From assembly GCA_963930755.1 (NCBI GenBank), contig OZ005736.1, positions 122,068,256 through 122,132,255 on the forward strand: a DNA stretch of 64,000 bases, in the 5' to 3' direction. A program made the position numbers and the translations under genes. Below are positions 22,030-33,916 of the stretch, one piece after another (positions within the stretch are counted from its first letter, which is position 1; every line of letters starts with the position of its first letter). The DNA is from Eudasyphora cyanicolor (lineage: Eukaryota; Arthropoda; Insecta; Diptera; Muscidae). Below the pieces are notes generated by a model that worked only from the letters and a program-made list of their open reading frames with translations, was not told the DNA's origin and did not search any database.

Positions 22030-24575
22030 GCTTTTTTTCTTTTCTTTATTAACAATTTTAATATATAAAATTTTTAATAAGAACCCCAGCGCCTAAGTGG
22101 ATTTATAGGGGCATATCATGGCAACCAATAAATTTACTACTTAGAAAAATAAGAAGAAAAAAACGAATCTATGATTCATAAAAAGTTCATGTGAATATAA
22201 CATTTTTCTTAAAGATTGAAATTCCGGATACGTTCTTTAGTTCATCTGCCAAATCATTGAACTCTTTAGGTCCAGCATAGCCAATACGTTGCTTCGTCAA
22301 TTCCAATCGACATCTGTTGATTTGCAGATTACCTGCTTGTCTCGTTATTCATCCATTCTTCTAAAGTTGTGATTGAAAACAATGGATCTTGACTCGGTGT
22401 TTCTAAGTGACTTATAAACAAACAAAAGTAACTGCAGTTTATATCATCCTCGAATTGGAAGAACATTTTTAGCTTTCTTTTTCTACAACCCCAAAGTTGA
22501 ATAACGTTGAGGCAAATTAAAAACAGTTTTAAGTACTTTGTTTTGTGACCGTTGTAGTGATTTCAAGGAGTCATTCTCTTTACATCCATAAATAATGGGA
22601 ATATAAGATAAATACGAATGTACTAACACATGGCATTTCTTCATTTCAGTACTCAATTTGTTTCTAAATTTATAATGAACGTTTGTAGCCTTTGATTTTA
22701 GACTTGCAATGTGAGAATCCCACAATAAATTACGATTCAAAATGACTCCCAAGTACATATTTGACAGTATTGGATTCACCAACAGCAGTACTTTTTATGT
22801 GTACTCTCATTTTATCTGTTCCCATATGTGGTTTAATTTAGTTTTTGAAGAATACTCAGCAAGCAAAGCAGAATCATACTCTATCTGAGTTTGTAGGACT
22901 TTTTCATCCTTACAATTATAAAGTAGGGATATACATATAGTCTGCGTACATTATAAGCTTTCCTAAAAATTTCATGTGTTTTAAATCGTCTATCTATATT
23001 TTGAATAGAATCGGACGCAAAACACTTCCTTGTGGACTCCTTACCTTATGAGTGATGTATTACTTTTAACTTCACAAAATTGAACGCACTGAGATCGGTT
23101 GCGCAAAAAATCTTCTAATGGTAGAAATGCAGTTTTATTCGCTACACCGGTGAATTTTAGTTTTTTTTATTAATGTATTAATTTGATCTACCAGAGTAAA
23201 CGCCTTCGAACAGTCAAAAAATACTTCAGCAACACCTTTAAATCTTTATTCAATTCCTTGGCAAACATATTCAGTTACATTGAATTGCACGATTGCAAGC
23301 TTCTTCCGTTCCCGCACCTTTTTTGAAGCCACATTGATTCTCAAATAGAATATTGTTCTCATCCATGTAATTAGGAATCTGTACATGAATAAGTTTTTCG
23401 AAGATTTTATCTACTTATATATCTGATAAAACTGCCACCGGTCTGAAATCGTTTGCGTTTTTGTATTGGTAAAACTTTATGAATCTTTAGCACTCTAGGA
23501 TACTTCGCAGATACAATTAAGTTATTAAATATTTTAAACAAAATATTAGCCGCAAGAGATTTCCTTTCTAACAGCTTTTTGGGGGTAATATTATCAGAGC
23601 CACAAATCTTCCTTAACTCCAAATTATTCATTACTTCCTCCATTTCGCTCCTGTTTATCTCTCTAAGATTGAAAGCCCTTCCTTTTGCTATCAGAGTAAC
23701 GAACAGGTTCACATTATCGTCGGATAAGATTGAATATTATCCTTCAATTCTACAAAGGATTCACTGATTGTACAAAGTTAGTATTTAAAATATTAGCTTT
23801 GCCAACATCACTTTGAACAATATTCCCATGCGACCCAATTCTTCTTTAAGGAACTTTAAACTTCTATTTACAATAAAAGTTTAAAGTATTTACAGTAAAA
23901 GTTTATTACAATATTTTATGATATTGCTAAGTCTTTTTAGTCGGTTTTGAATTTGTGGGTTATTTTTGTCTTTGCGTCTAATTCTGAGCAGCCTTTTCTT
24001 ATACAGGGTGGGCCAAAATTACATCAAATATCTGTGGGTTTCGTTTACCCATGGTGCTATGTTCTAGCGTTTATCAATATGTCTTATGTCGACTTCTGTG
24101 CTTTGTGATGCGGCCAAAGACAATGTTTGTACTAAGCTTTCACATAACTCTGAGACATCCATATTGCTCATGAGAGATGGTATGCAATTGTCCAAAATCA
24201 TAGCAAATCTCGAGTGTTGAAACTTTTTAAGTAATGGGGTGAATTTTCATCCGATTCTATACTTAAATTTATGCAGCAACTTAGTGTGTTGTGGTCCGAA
24301 AAAACATTTTCAATGCAATGTATAATGATTTTATCGTTATAGGTCAATATTCATATCTCCCAGCAGCCAAATTGTTCTATCATCAATTTCCTGTAGAACT
24401 ATTCCGAACTATTCTGAAATCGATAGCACGAAATAACAAGTAGTCTGCGATCATTAAGAATAACATCCGGCAACTCTACAGCGACAACATTAACATTATC
24501 TTCACTCCGACTTAATATAATGCTATGCTTTAGGTTCGAATGAAGACAAATCGATGTTCCACCAAAACCGTCTTT
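22030..24575 (-). pseudogene. Decayed non-LTR retrotransposon (CR1/Jockey-like)
   Basis: On the minus strand the order of fragments is that of a LINE ORF2. An AP-endonuclease piece at about 24575-24420 contains GGTSICLHSNLKHSI. An RT N-terminal piece at 23712-23410 contains CGSDNITPKKLL and KVLPIQK. An RT core at about 23040-23003 contains PQGSVLRPILF. The active-site motif at about 22957-22940 is YADY where YADD is usual. A thumb/C-terminal piece at 22782-22483 contains YLGVILNRNLLWDSHI. The final tail reads FNDLADELKNVSGISIF and stops at about 22193. The frame is broken many times by stops and frameshifts, and the ORF1 part is not seen. A TACAGGGTGGGCC mariner-like terminus at about 24004 may mark a small insertion. 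Clade assignment is by eye. Confidence 0.8.
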
Positions 24576-24771
24576 TCTCTCACAATGATTCGCTTTATAG
24601 CCATCGATATGGTAAATGTTTGAGTATTGTTTGTTCGTTTTTAGACATATTAAACATACTTAAAGAGGAAACACTTCCAATGTTTACAGAAATTATATTA
24701 AATACGTATATATATTTAAATACGTACAATAAATGCATCATTGAAAAAAGAAATAATAATTTAATTTGGAG

Positions 24772-24966
24772 ATAAAAATCCGCCCTCATCGTCTTCTTCA
24801 TTGTCATCATCTTCTTCACTATCGTCCATTGGTATAATAGCTAGAATTTTTTGGGAAATATTTTTGTAGAATATTTTGGCCGGTTAAACACCTGTTCTAG
24901 GGGTGATTTTTCCCTTCTCTACAAAAGGGACCGAAAATACCCCTACATTGAGGAGCTAGAGGGTTA
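24772..24966 (-). pseudogene. Possible piggyBac-type 5' end
   Basis: On the minus strand a TTAA (24963-24966) is followed at once by CCCTCTAGCTCC, as at a piggyBac terminus. A leader of about 120 bp then precedes an ATG with the very acidic start MDDSEEDDDNEEDDEGG, which stops 23 codons in. piggyBac transposases often have acidic N-termini. The rest of the element is absent and the opposite end was not found. Confidence 0.3.
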
Positions 24967-26027
24967 AAATGTTCAACAAAAATGTTCCTCGTAGTGTTCT
25001 CAGTAGTGTTGCTGAAGACATCCTAAACCTAAAATGTAAGGATCACACAGTTTCCTATGTCGATTCATAAGAATAAGAATGTGCAAAAGGGAGAAAGATT
25101 GATCCCCTCTAAAATGACCTCCATACGTAATCTTTCAAAACGCCGATACACGTGTATTCTTTTTTTACCCCCTCTATCAGAGTCCGTTGTTAGAACCTTG
25201 TTTTTTCGAAATGGTTTAATTTTGTGCCACAGTGTTGTTTAATTTCATTTCAAATGTTGTCCTCATCATATCCGATTATTCTTTCGAATATCAATTCATG
25301 TTGAGTTTCTTAGTATTCAATATATCATTAAAACAAATAAAGTCCTTTAGAAAATGACATGATTCTAATGGACTTTTTTCTGATGCGGAATAAAATCGTG
25401 CGTCATTTTTTGCTTCTTTTGCCTTGCTGTCCTTCGTTCTTTTTCTAACATTTTCTCTGTCATTAATTGAAACTAGATTTCAATAGAGTGTCTGATAAAC
25501 TCATTTGGATAACATTTGAACCCCGCAAACGGAATACGACGACCGACTCAGCCGAAAGGCATCTTTTACTCTTGTGGGGCATCATCAACTTCTCTTCCAC
25601 CGAGATCCGGTCGACCGGTCATCATTTGTGATTAAAAAGCTGCCTATTCAAGTTGTAATAAAGGATATTATTTTTGTCACAACAGACGCCTTTCGTTTTG
25701 TTTAAATTTCCGTTTCATTTGAATACGGGCATTTATTTCCAATCGTTCTTTTTTATCTATTTTTTTCCTTCTTTCTAAACATTACACATACTGCAGAAGC
25801 GGCCGAAACACATACAGATAGAGGAGATATACTCTGGATATGAATACCCGCAATGTATATGCAATATGAATGGAGGATGTCCTAGATACAAACCCAGTGA
25901 ACATTTTCACTACACTTTTTCAATGTTGTAGAAAACTGCAGAACAAACAAACGAAATATTTTAATAATTTTTTTTATACTTTTTTAAAACTTTTTAAGAA
26001 CTAAAAGAAAATACGAAGAATCTTCTA
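24967..26027. other. No gene recognised
   Basis: Mixed composition, with a GC-richer stretch at about 25510-25630. I could not support coding potential or splice signals in either strand. Confidence 0.35.
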
Positions 26028-26460
26028 CACGCTGAAAAAATCGCTTCTGTAGCACATTGTTCGAAACATATTCTGCTTGAAATATTATATGTTTGGGAGG
26101 ATGTTGTTATAAACAAAAATAGGTTCCTATTCTAATATTTGTTTATTTGGAAGTAATATTTCCAAAACGAAGATTAATTTGAATTTAACTATTTGGGCAA
26201 TGTAATAATGCCTTAACTTTAAGACAAGTTCTCTATTTTTCAGATTTTCAAAGTTAATTTTTTTATAAATTTTATATGTTTGTAAAATTCAATTAAAACT
26301 TGAATCGTATAATCTTTCGTAACTATAAATTGCATTGATGGATTGACAAAAAGTGATGAATCGGAATATTTATAAATTAAAAATTATTGATGTAAAATAA
26401 ATGCTAATGCTGCTGAAGACATTTTAAACTATATAGTTTAACACGAAATCTAGGAAAAAG
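26028..26460 (+). mobile_element. Family D AT-rich element, 5' part
   Basis: Begins ACGCTGAAAAAATCGCTTCT, then 'catattctgcttgaaata', 'tgtttgggaggatgttgt', 'caaagttaatttttt' and 'gatggattgacaaaaagtgatgaatcggaat'. The blocks run in the same order as 61797-62646 and in reverse to 4615-5305. The 3' half is missing or too decayed to follow. Confidence 0.55.
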
Positions 26461-27780
26461 TAAGTAAAATTCAAAAAAGTCGGCAAAGTTAAAAAATATT
26501 TTTTTAATAAAATATATTTGTAAAACTAGCATTAAATTCAAATTTCTGCGAAAATAATGCACCAAGATTTTGGGTAAAATACATAGGGCCATAGTATTTT
26601 CTCAAATTGAGCAAAAACACAAAAAGTGGAATAGACAAGTTTTGAAAAGTACCTCCTCAACTAATGTCTAACAGAAAAATGAATGAGAAGTAGTCAATAA
26701 TTTTTCTGGGTTCTTTGTAAGTTGCCCCACATACATTCATACCTATGTATTTATATGTAGCATGACTTTTCACATGAAAAGCCGGAAAAACTTTTCTACA
26801 TACACTGTCATTTTTATTCTGTATAGTGTTGCTATTGCTTCCCTTTACAGGATGTAAAGTTAGACAGATAGACATACGGACACTCTCTATCTCTCTTTGT
26901 GTAAGTCTATTTAGAATGGTTTGCATCATTTTTCTTTATAGAAAAGGAGCATTTATTGTCTGAAGCAACAAGGTTCTTCCTGTATTACTGTTGATTTGGC
27001 ACACAATTTGCAAAAGTGTTGGCTCCATTTCCATGACTGCCTTCAATTCAATCGTGCCCTGTTTTGTAATCTATTCTATACCACTATGTCTTTTGCATAT
27101 GAGAAGTTTGTTCGATGTCCCGGTGTGTCCTGCTGTCAATAGTGTCCCATCGTGCATGTACACACATAAAGGGATATCATGGCATTCCTTCTAGCCATGG
27201 GATGTAAGTATGATGATTCACATTGCGGGTTGTCGTATATGATAGAAATTGTTAAGATATCAAAGATAAATGAGAAAGTGCCCTTCGTACTTATTATTAG
27301 CATTCATGAAGGGGCGGGAGGGGGCGATTGGAGAGCGGCAATGGTATAGAAAATTAGACGGCAGGATATGTATGTCCTTCTGGGCATAACGAATTCAAAG
27401 ATATCTCTTGTGAAATCAAAACTGCAAACTGTTAATTAAACCTTTTCTAGAAATATGTGTAGTCGCCAGAATGACATAAGAAAGACGTGGGTCAGTGTGT
27501 TCTGAAAAAATTAATGTACTAGAAAATAGAATGGCCATTTTCCTCTCCAAGCAGTATGGGACGAATTAAGCGACTGGTAAGAGGGTTGGGAGACAAATTG
27601 TCCTTTTCAAAAAATAAATAGAAAGAATAAAATAATATGGAACAATATCTGGGGAATGAATGGTTGCTTTACCAAACGGTAATCTTAGGTACATAAGTAT
27701 AAAAAAACTTCAAAAATCACAATATGTGTTAGTTGTAGAAAAATTCTGTAAGAATTGTTTAAATCTTTATCTCTAGTCAT
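26461..27780. other. No gene recognised
   Basis: Non-repetitive by eye, moderately AT-rich. Open frames are short and without domain signatures. It could be ordinary intron sequence. Confidence 0.35.
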
Positions 27781-28020
27781 AAAGAAAGGAAATTGAGTAA
27801 TCCGTACTTGAATCAAGCAGTAGCGGTGTCAAAACTGCGGTAAGTACTGTTTTTTTTAACCAAGTACAAAATACTTGAATCAAGTACGGATTTTTAAGCC
27901 CTGAATTTTTAGCTTGTTCAACACTTGATTTAAGCTTGATAACACTTGATAAGAGCCTGATCAATTATTGAATTACGTCTAATCAATACTTGATTTAAGC
28001 CTGATCATACTTGATTTATT
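27781..28020. repeat. ACTTGATT-rich repeat and probable hAT-type end
   Basis: The words CCGTACTTGAATCAAG and ACTTGAATCAAGTACGG recur. They are followed by several 'acttgatttaagcctgat' units. In complement the segment at about 27904 starts CAGGGCTTAAAAATCCGTAC, a plausible hAT-type terminus. The opposite end is uncertain. Confidence 0.4.
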
Positions 28021-28619
28021 GTGCTTTCGATCGTTTTATAGGTACCATTTATACACATAAATTGAAAAGTAAACTTAAAATTGTTATTATCGGTTAAAAG
28101 ACAATTTATGGCATTTACTCAGACTTTACATATCTGCAGAGAAGATAGTCCAAAGGTGTAATATCCCTCGATCTAGGTGGCCAATTTCACGTAGCAAAAC
28201 GTGAAATTAAGTGCTTGCCAAAATGAATTCTCAACAAGGTCATTGTTTGACGTGCTGTATCTAAGGCTCGTAGCGCCTTCTTGTTATAACCAGAGCTCAC
28301 AGAGACCATGCGCTTTGATTTCAAGAAGTACCCAGTCCTTTAACATGGTGTGATAAATTGACAATATAATTTTCCTAATTTTTGAAGAAATATGAGAACT
28401 ATTACAATACATTATTTAAGACATTACGTCTTGGAGGCTCCTATATTCGTTTGTCATTGCTCATCCTGACTAAACATCTAAATAACAAATGCGGGAAGAT
28501 TGGCAGAAGCAATATTAAGCAAAATTGCATTATATTTGAAAATTTCGTTCCCAAACGGTGAAGCTGTACATGGTGCTTTTATTTCGACAGCAACTTTACA
28601 TACTCGTACTTGTATTATA
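28021..28619. other. No gene recognised
   Basis: Short segment of mixed composition. It includes wording such as 'ctcgatctaggtggccaatttcacgt' near 28165 that could be a mariner remnant in some frame, but the match is too weak to annotate. Confidence 0.3.
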
Positions 28620-28788
28620 GTTATAAGCTGTTAACTTTTTGTGAAAGATGGTACCTATGAGTTAGAGGTACCAAAAGGGCGGACAACTACGTCTAAATGA
28701 CACGACAAATGAGCTATTATTTGTGCAATTACAGAAAATTCGGATAAGTAGTACAGAAGTTATCGGAGAATAATTTTGTTCACTAAAT
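28620..28788 (-). mobile_element. Family A fragment
   Basis: Contains 'ttataagctgttaactttt', a degraded 'gttagaggtaccaaaaggg' unit and 'cggataagtagtacagaagttat'. This is the middle of a reverse family A element. Both hairpin and 3' end are missing. It abuts the mariner 5' half. Confidence 0.55.
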
Positions 28789-29337
28789 CGGCCTACTAAG
28801 CGTACTATTCGCAACACCATTACCCATCTTGGGACGCAGCATTCATTATTGTATAATATTCGACCGAATCGACGTCCAGCACGCAGTGGGGAAAATGTAG
28901 CGGCCGTAGCTGAGAGTGTACACGAAGACCGTGGAGAGTCGATTCGGCGCCGTTCGCAGCAACTCGGACTGACGTATGGAACGACTTGGCGCATTTTACG
29001 TTGAGATCTTAAATTTAAAGTATACAAAATACAGCTTGTGCAAGAACTGAGGCCGCCCGACCTTCCCAAGCGCTATGGGCTCTTTAAAAGTTCCAAGAAG
29101 ATCCGACGTTTTCGAGCCAAATTTTGTTCCGCGATGAGGCCCATTTCTGGCTCAACGGGTATGTAAACAAGCAAAATTGCCGCATTTGGGACGAAGAGCA
29201 AACTGAAGAGATTCAAAAGCTGCCACTTCATCCAGAAAAAACAACGGTTTGGTGTGGTTTGTGGGCCGGTGGAATCATCGGTCCATATTTCTTCAAAAAT
29301 GATGCCGGTGAAAACGTGACCGTCAATGGCGACTATA
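28789..29337 (+). pseudogene. Mariner transposase, 5' half, interrupted
   Basis: From 28789 the frame reads a linker (IRPNRRPARSGENVAAVAESV) and a helix-turn-helix segment (RRRSQQLGLTYGTTWRIL). A stop follows, then a frameshift, then the catalytic segment RDEAHFWLNGYVNKQNCRIW (first Asp) and VWCGLWAGGIIGPYFF. Translation breaks at VNG, where a TA-flanked MITE begins at 29338. The 3' half resumes at about 30310. Spacing and motifs match the DD41D copies elsewhere. At least one stop and one frameshift make it dead. Confidence 0.8.
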
Positions 29338-29869
29338 CACTGATAGTAAAAGCTTCGTCAAAAGTCAGCTAACGTACGAATAATCCTATCTAAGAATTTG
29401 TTCGTCGCCATGACGAATCTCTGTTTAAGTATACTAGAACAAGAACTATTTAGTGGAATAAAAAAAAACCCACAGGGTGATTACATATCATCCCTACGAT
29501 AATTCGTGCTCATAAATAAGAAAATTATATATACCCTCCTCTCTAAGGTGAGGGGATAAATATGGGGATTTATTTGATTTATAATACAAATATCAATAAG
29601 TGTATATATAACATATAGCAAAAGGGTAACGCATCAAAGGAGTGGCCTAAGTCCCCAAGTTTATGCGGAGGAAATCCGTTTTAGAGCACATTAAGTCATT
29701 TTACTTATGTCCGTCCATCCGTAAGCCTGACTGGAGCGAACGATAACCCTCGAAACTATAGTTTCCAGAGATTAAACAGAGACTCGTCAGGTCGACGAAC
29801 AAATTCATCAATAGGATTATCCGTACGTTAGCTGACTTTTGACGAATGACGAAGCTTTTTCTATCAGTG
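29338..29869. mobile_element. TA-flanked MITE nested in mariner
   Basis: The ends are inverted repeats over roughly 95 nt with a few indels. The left starts CACTGATAGTAAAAGCTTCG after TA (29336-29337). The right ends CTATCAGTG before TA (29870-29871). This is a Tc1/mariner-type TA target duplication. The interior includes a family A-like hairpin ('taccctcctctctaaggtgagggga') and its GTCCGTCCATCCGT block. That block either inserted later or was captured. No open frame. Confidence 0.75.
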
Positions 29870-29962
29870 TAACACGCACAATATATACCCCTCAAAAATA
29901 AAATCACTGTTTTTCTAAAGAAATGGTGAAAATTTTTATTTTTCTAATTTATTTGTAATTAT

Positions 29963-30148
29963 TTATTTATTTATATGAATTACAATACAAAGTAAATTTA
30001 TATTCTAATTTTTCGGTCTAGGGAAGCCAGGCTACAAAGACCATGTGGCTAGATTTTGCAGCGACAGACTAGAGCATCTAGTGGGAATCGAACCCACGAC
30101 CCCAAACTCATAGGCGAGCACGCTACCAACTCACCTACTGGGGCGCTC
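29963..30148 (-). mobile_element. tRNA-derived SINE, copy 2, with target duplication
   Basis: Same SINE as at 19931-20099. In complement it starts GAGCGCCCCAGTAGGTGAG, has A-box and B-box words (GGTTCGATTCC), and ends in an AT-rich tail with short ATTT/ATAA units. It is flanked by a perfect 14-bp duplication, TTATTTGTAATTAT, at 29949-29962 and 30149-30162. That fixes the element at 186 bp and shows LINE-mediated insertion. Confidence 0.85.
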
Positions 30149-30222
30149 TTATTTGTAATTATAATTAATTAAATATATAATAATAGATAAAATATTAACA
30201 GAAAGTAGTAAATACTAATAAA

Positions 30223-30276
30223 TTTAATATAATATAATAATTTAATATAATATAATAATTTAATATAATATAATAT
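30223..30276. repeat. 18-bp AT repeat, three copies
   Basis: TTTAATATAATATAATAA occurs three times in direct succession (30223, 30241, 30259), the last with a changed end. Simple AT minisatellite. Confidence 0.85.
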
Positions 30277-30309
30277 TCGAATATCCGTTTTTTCCGTTTT
30301 TTTGTGTTT

Positions 30310-30729
30310 TTTTATATCAATCGCTCGAACCTTGATAACCGACTATTTGATGCCTGAAATTTAAGCTCGTGATCTCGGCGACATTTGGTTTCTACAAGAC
30401 GGCGCCACTTCCCACACATCGCATCAATCAATGGATTTATTGAGAGAACACTTCGGTGAGCAGATAATTTCACGTTTTGGGCCGGTCGATTGACCACCAA
30501 GATCGTGTGATATCACACCGTCACACTTTTTCCTGTGGGGATATGTAAAGTCTAAAGTTTATGCGGACAAACCCGCTTCGATTCAGGATTGGGAGCAAAA
30601 CATCACGAGTGTCATTCGCCAGTTACCAGTCGAAATGCTCGAACGAGTCATCGAAAATTGGACTCAACGGATGGACCATCTGAGACGTAGCCGCTGCCAA
30701 CATTTGATAGACATAATCTTCAAAAAATA
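30310..30729 (+). pseudogene. Mariner transposase, 3' half
   Basis: Resumes the mariner coding sequence with DLGDIWFLQDGATSHTS (second catalytic Asp). It then has PPRSCDITPSHFFLWGYVK, where the third catalytic Asp is replaced by His, and closes with RRSRCQHLIDIIFKK and TAA. One stop lies at GPVD*. It has the same orientation as 28789-29337 and is presumably the same copy split by the MITE and SINE insertions. The short VNG-to-DLGD joint (about 20 residues) is missing. Confidence 0.8.
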
Positions 30730-32165
30730 AATGCCAAAGAATGTTCTTTCAAATGATAATAAACATTCCCCATTCAATTTGAATTTTCTGTGTTTTTTTT
30801 TCTTTAAAAAAGTAGGAAGTTGTCGATGTTCAAAACTTATATGAAAACTTTGTATGTTTTATAGATAGTCCCAAAATATTTCGTTTCTGTGATTGTCAAA
30901 ATAACCTCTAAAAATCAGAATTATTTCCGAAATTGAATATTAGACAATATAAATCGTCTAATAAAATTGTAGTCTGTTAAAATGTCATCTTCATTACAAG
31001 TTCTCCCTTTTTCTGGGCAGTATTATATTTTGCTGTCATGTCTTTAGTTTAACCATATATCTTGTCTTAGTGAATAATGTTATACTTGTCACTTGTTATG
31101 TTTCTACTGTAACTTTTGAAAATATTTTTTTTCAATGAATTTTACCACCTTAATCTCTATATAAGAACATTAAACAACTATAAACAGTTGCTAAGATGTA
31201 CTACATTGAACCACATACTATATTGCATTAATTCTCTGTGTGTAAAAATGTCAAACTATTGCAATTGATGGCTGAAAACTTTCAACAAGTTGAACATGAA
31301 CTTTCATTTCAGCAGTTCGTCGTTCCACCAACTAAGCACTGTTGGAAAAACTTATCGCTTTTCTCAGCCTTAAGATTTCTGCAGAAAGTTTTCCGGATTC
31401 TTCTTTGCAAGACTTAGTCCCTCAGCCCCTCGGCTGACATACATGGCGAAAATGTTTCGTATTTATTTTTTCTTTTGTGGAGGTAAAGAAAGAAATGTGT
31501 TTCACCTAATATCCGTAAGCATCAGTGAGAAAATTGCTGGAGAATTGTATGTGAAGCTAAACTCCTGGATGGCAAGTCAAGTTAGCAGAGACCAGCATAT
31601 GATAGCTGCTTGATTGGAGGTTTAGGTTTAGGTTGAGCTGACTGTTACATTGATGGACCTGATCTAGCGTATTGATGCAATTGACAAAGTCGTCTTTTTT
31701 CTTGTGACGACTGAGGAACATAAAAAGTATCTGTCGATTTCTAGCCAACAAAAAACGGAGTACTTTTAAACTATGCTGTGAATTGAATAGACCATAGCAG
31801 CCACAAAATGAAGGAGATAACAATTTTTGTTGTTGGAATGTTTTGCTTCATTCATTTTTTTTTTGATTCTTACAAGTCTTCTACTATCTGTCGATTGCAC
31901 TTTACTCTTTCGGTTGCAGGTTCAATGTATTAACACGACAAGTCTTTGGGAAATAGAAAATGAATCGAACTCGGAGACAGCTAATACAAAGATACATTCA
32001 TTCAATTCAATTAAACTTTGTTTCATTCAATTTGTTATCTGTGGAAAACTGCAGGAAAAACTTAGGAGTTTAAGTTTTCTTTGAAATGTTCTACACTGTT
32101 AGACATATTCAAGTCCACAATGATTTATTTCAATTTTCAGAAGATCTTTCCTTTATGTGAAATAT
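30730..32165. other. No gene recognised
   Basis: AT-rich and non-repetitive by eye. The open frames at about 31557-32084 have no domain signature or splice support. Confidence 0.35.
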
Positions 32166-32300
32166 AAGAAAATAAAAAAAAAAAAGGGATGGCTAAAGTC
32201 GGACGGAGCCGACTATATGTATATGTATGATACCTTGCACCACCCTATTGGAGCAGAACAAGCAGACATATTGTCAAGTTTTACACCAACTTTGTTTTCC
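32166..32300 (-). mobile_element. Family C DINE-like 3' end fragment
   Basis: Starts after an A-run with 'gggatggctaaagtcggacggagccgactata' and continues 'ataccttgcaccaccc', the same order as 50940-50990. Only this end is present. Confidence 0.5.
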
Positions 32301-32432
32301 TAATTATATATCCAAAAATAAGAGTATAAATACCAGTGCTGTATCTAAATCTGAAACGATTTTCTTGAAATTCATTTTCTACTTTTTATAATGATCTGTA
32401 CAAAAATTCGGTTTCTATAGCATGAACGAGTA

Positions 32433-33916
32433 GGTTAGGTTAGGTTAGGTTGATGAGAGGAGACGTTTAAACGTCTCATGTCCATGGACATACACTTAAG
32501 CCAGTGGTTCGGCCTGTTGTGCGCTCCTTATTTATGATCTTTTTATACCTCACGATTTACAGAAAATCGGTACTAGACACGAATTTTCTCAGTATCTTCC
32601 AGTCATATTCTCTGAGATGAGTCAAGTCTGGTAATATGTCGGACCCGAAATGTTGGGATCTTGCATGTGTGAAAGCCGGGCAGTGACACAGAAAATGTTC
32701 CATCGTTTCGATGTTTTCTCTGCATGCCCTGCATTCGTCGTTTCCTGCTAGTCCTATGCGATGAAGATGTGCTTGTAAGCTTGAGTGTCCCGTTAGAACA
32801 CTCATCATCTTACTAATATCGATCTTGTTTAGTTTCAGAAGACTTCTTGTTTTCTTTTCATTTGGGTCACCCCACAGTATCTTTGCAGTTGCTCCTACTG
32901 TTGCGCTATTCCACATAGTTTTATGAGCCATCACTGCCCAGTGCTTCAACTCATTTTTCGTGGCTTCGAAAGGTTTCCAATTTTTCAAGTTTATTACTCG
33001 AAGTTCTCTGCCCTTGAAGCCAAGTTGTTTGCCCGTTCATTTCCAATCACTCCGTTGTGTCCTGGTACCCAGCAAATACGCAATTGACCATGTAATCATT
33101 TATCGTTCTTTTACAGTCCAACACAGTTATGGATTTGACCCTTTCCGATGTTATTGCTTTAATCGCCATTTGGCTATCTGTGAAGATGTTGGCATATTTA
33201 GGCTTTGTCGTGTTACTGAGCCAGTTCACACACTCCGTGATTGCTCGAACTTCTGCTTGAAATACCGTGTTATGGTCAGGGAGGCGGAAGTGAAGTTCGA
33301 CTTCTGGTTCATCAATAAAAAGTCCCAGACCCGTCCTTCCTCCTCGCTTGGACCCATCCGTGTAGCAGCTGGTTCCCACTGGCACATGGGCCAAAGTTCC
33401 ATTTTCCCAGGAGCGTCTGTCTGGCACAAACGTATCACAGTTAGCTGTAAGCCGCACTTCAGGAATGCGGTCCGAGATTTCTGGCGTTTGAATGTGACCA
33501 ACTAGATATTCTAAAATCTTCTGATGGTACGACTTGTGGTCTCGATTTATCCATTCACCCATCACTTAAGACGTCTTGCTGTGAAGGCTGCCTCATACTT
33601 TATACGGATGTCTATTGGTTGGATGTGCAGTATAGTCTCCAACGCTTTTGTTGGTGCAGTTCTAAATGCCCCGCTTATGCCTAGACAGCACATACGTTGA
33701 ATTTTTTGCAAAGGTATTACGTTGCACTTCTTGTCCATTGATGTCCACAACACTACAGAGGCGTAGGTGATTATTGGTCTAATCATGCTCATGTAAAGCC
33801 AGTGAGTCATATTTGGACGTAGTCCCCATTTTAAACCTATAGCTCACAACTCAACATCGTGCACAACGACCAACATCTGTGTGCCTTTGTAACTCTTTCT
33901 TCAAGATGATCTTTCC
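32433..33916 (-). pseudogene. 5'-truncated I/LOA-like LINE with RNase H
   Basis: Minus-strand LINE 3' portion. First comes the RT C-terminal segment (33810-33562; MSMIRPIITYASVVLW). A ribonuclease H domain follows (33565-33000) with SCYTDGSKRGG (Asp), FQAEVRAI (Glu), FTDSQMAIK (Asp) and VPGHNGVIGNERAN, where the last Asp is Asn. A C-terminal zinc knuckle reads CRACRENIETMEHFLCHCP (about 32760). Frameshifts near 33562 and 33070 split it. The 3' UTR holds two adjacent perfect palindromes (32460-32477 and 32478-32491). It ends in about four CCTAA units. A 14-bp duplication, agcatgaacgagta, flanks it (32419-32432; 33917-33930). RNase H excludes R1; I or LOA clades fit. Confidence 0.85.

Noticed and set aside
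28662..29069. Minus-strand open frame of 135 codons
   Set aside because: It is antisense to the mariner helix-turn-helix region and has no motif of its own.
30050..30148. A functional tRNA gene on the minus strand
   Set aside because: Pol III box words are present but the acceptor stem does not close. The same body and tail recur at 19.9 kb and a target duplication flanks it, so it is a SINE.
32430..32452. TTAGG repeats as an interstitial telomere
   Set aside because: Only about four units, placed exactly at the 3' end of a LINE with a target duplication. They are the LINE tail.
32960..33505. Plus-strand open frame of 181 codons
   Set aside because: It is the antisense of the RNase H and C-terminal part of the LINE on the minus strand, which carries the recognisable motifs.
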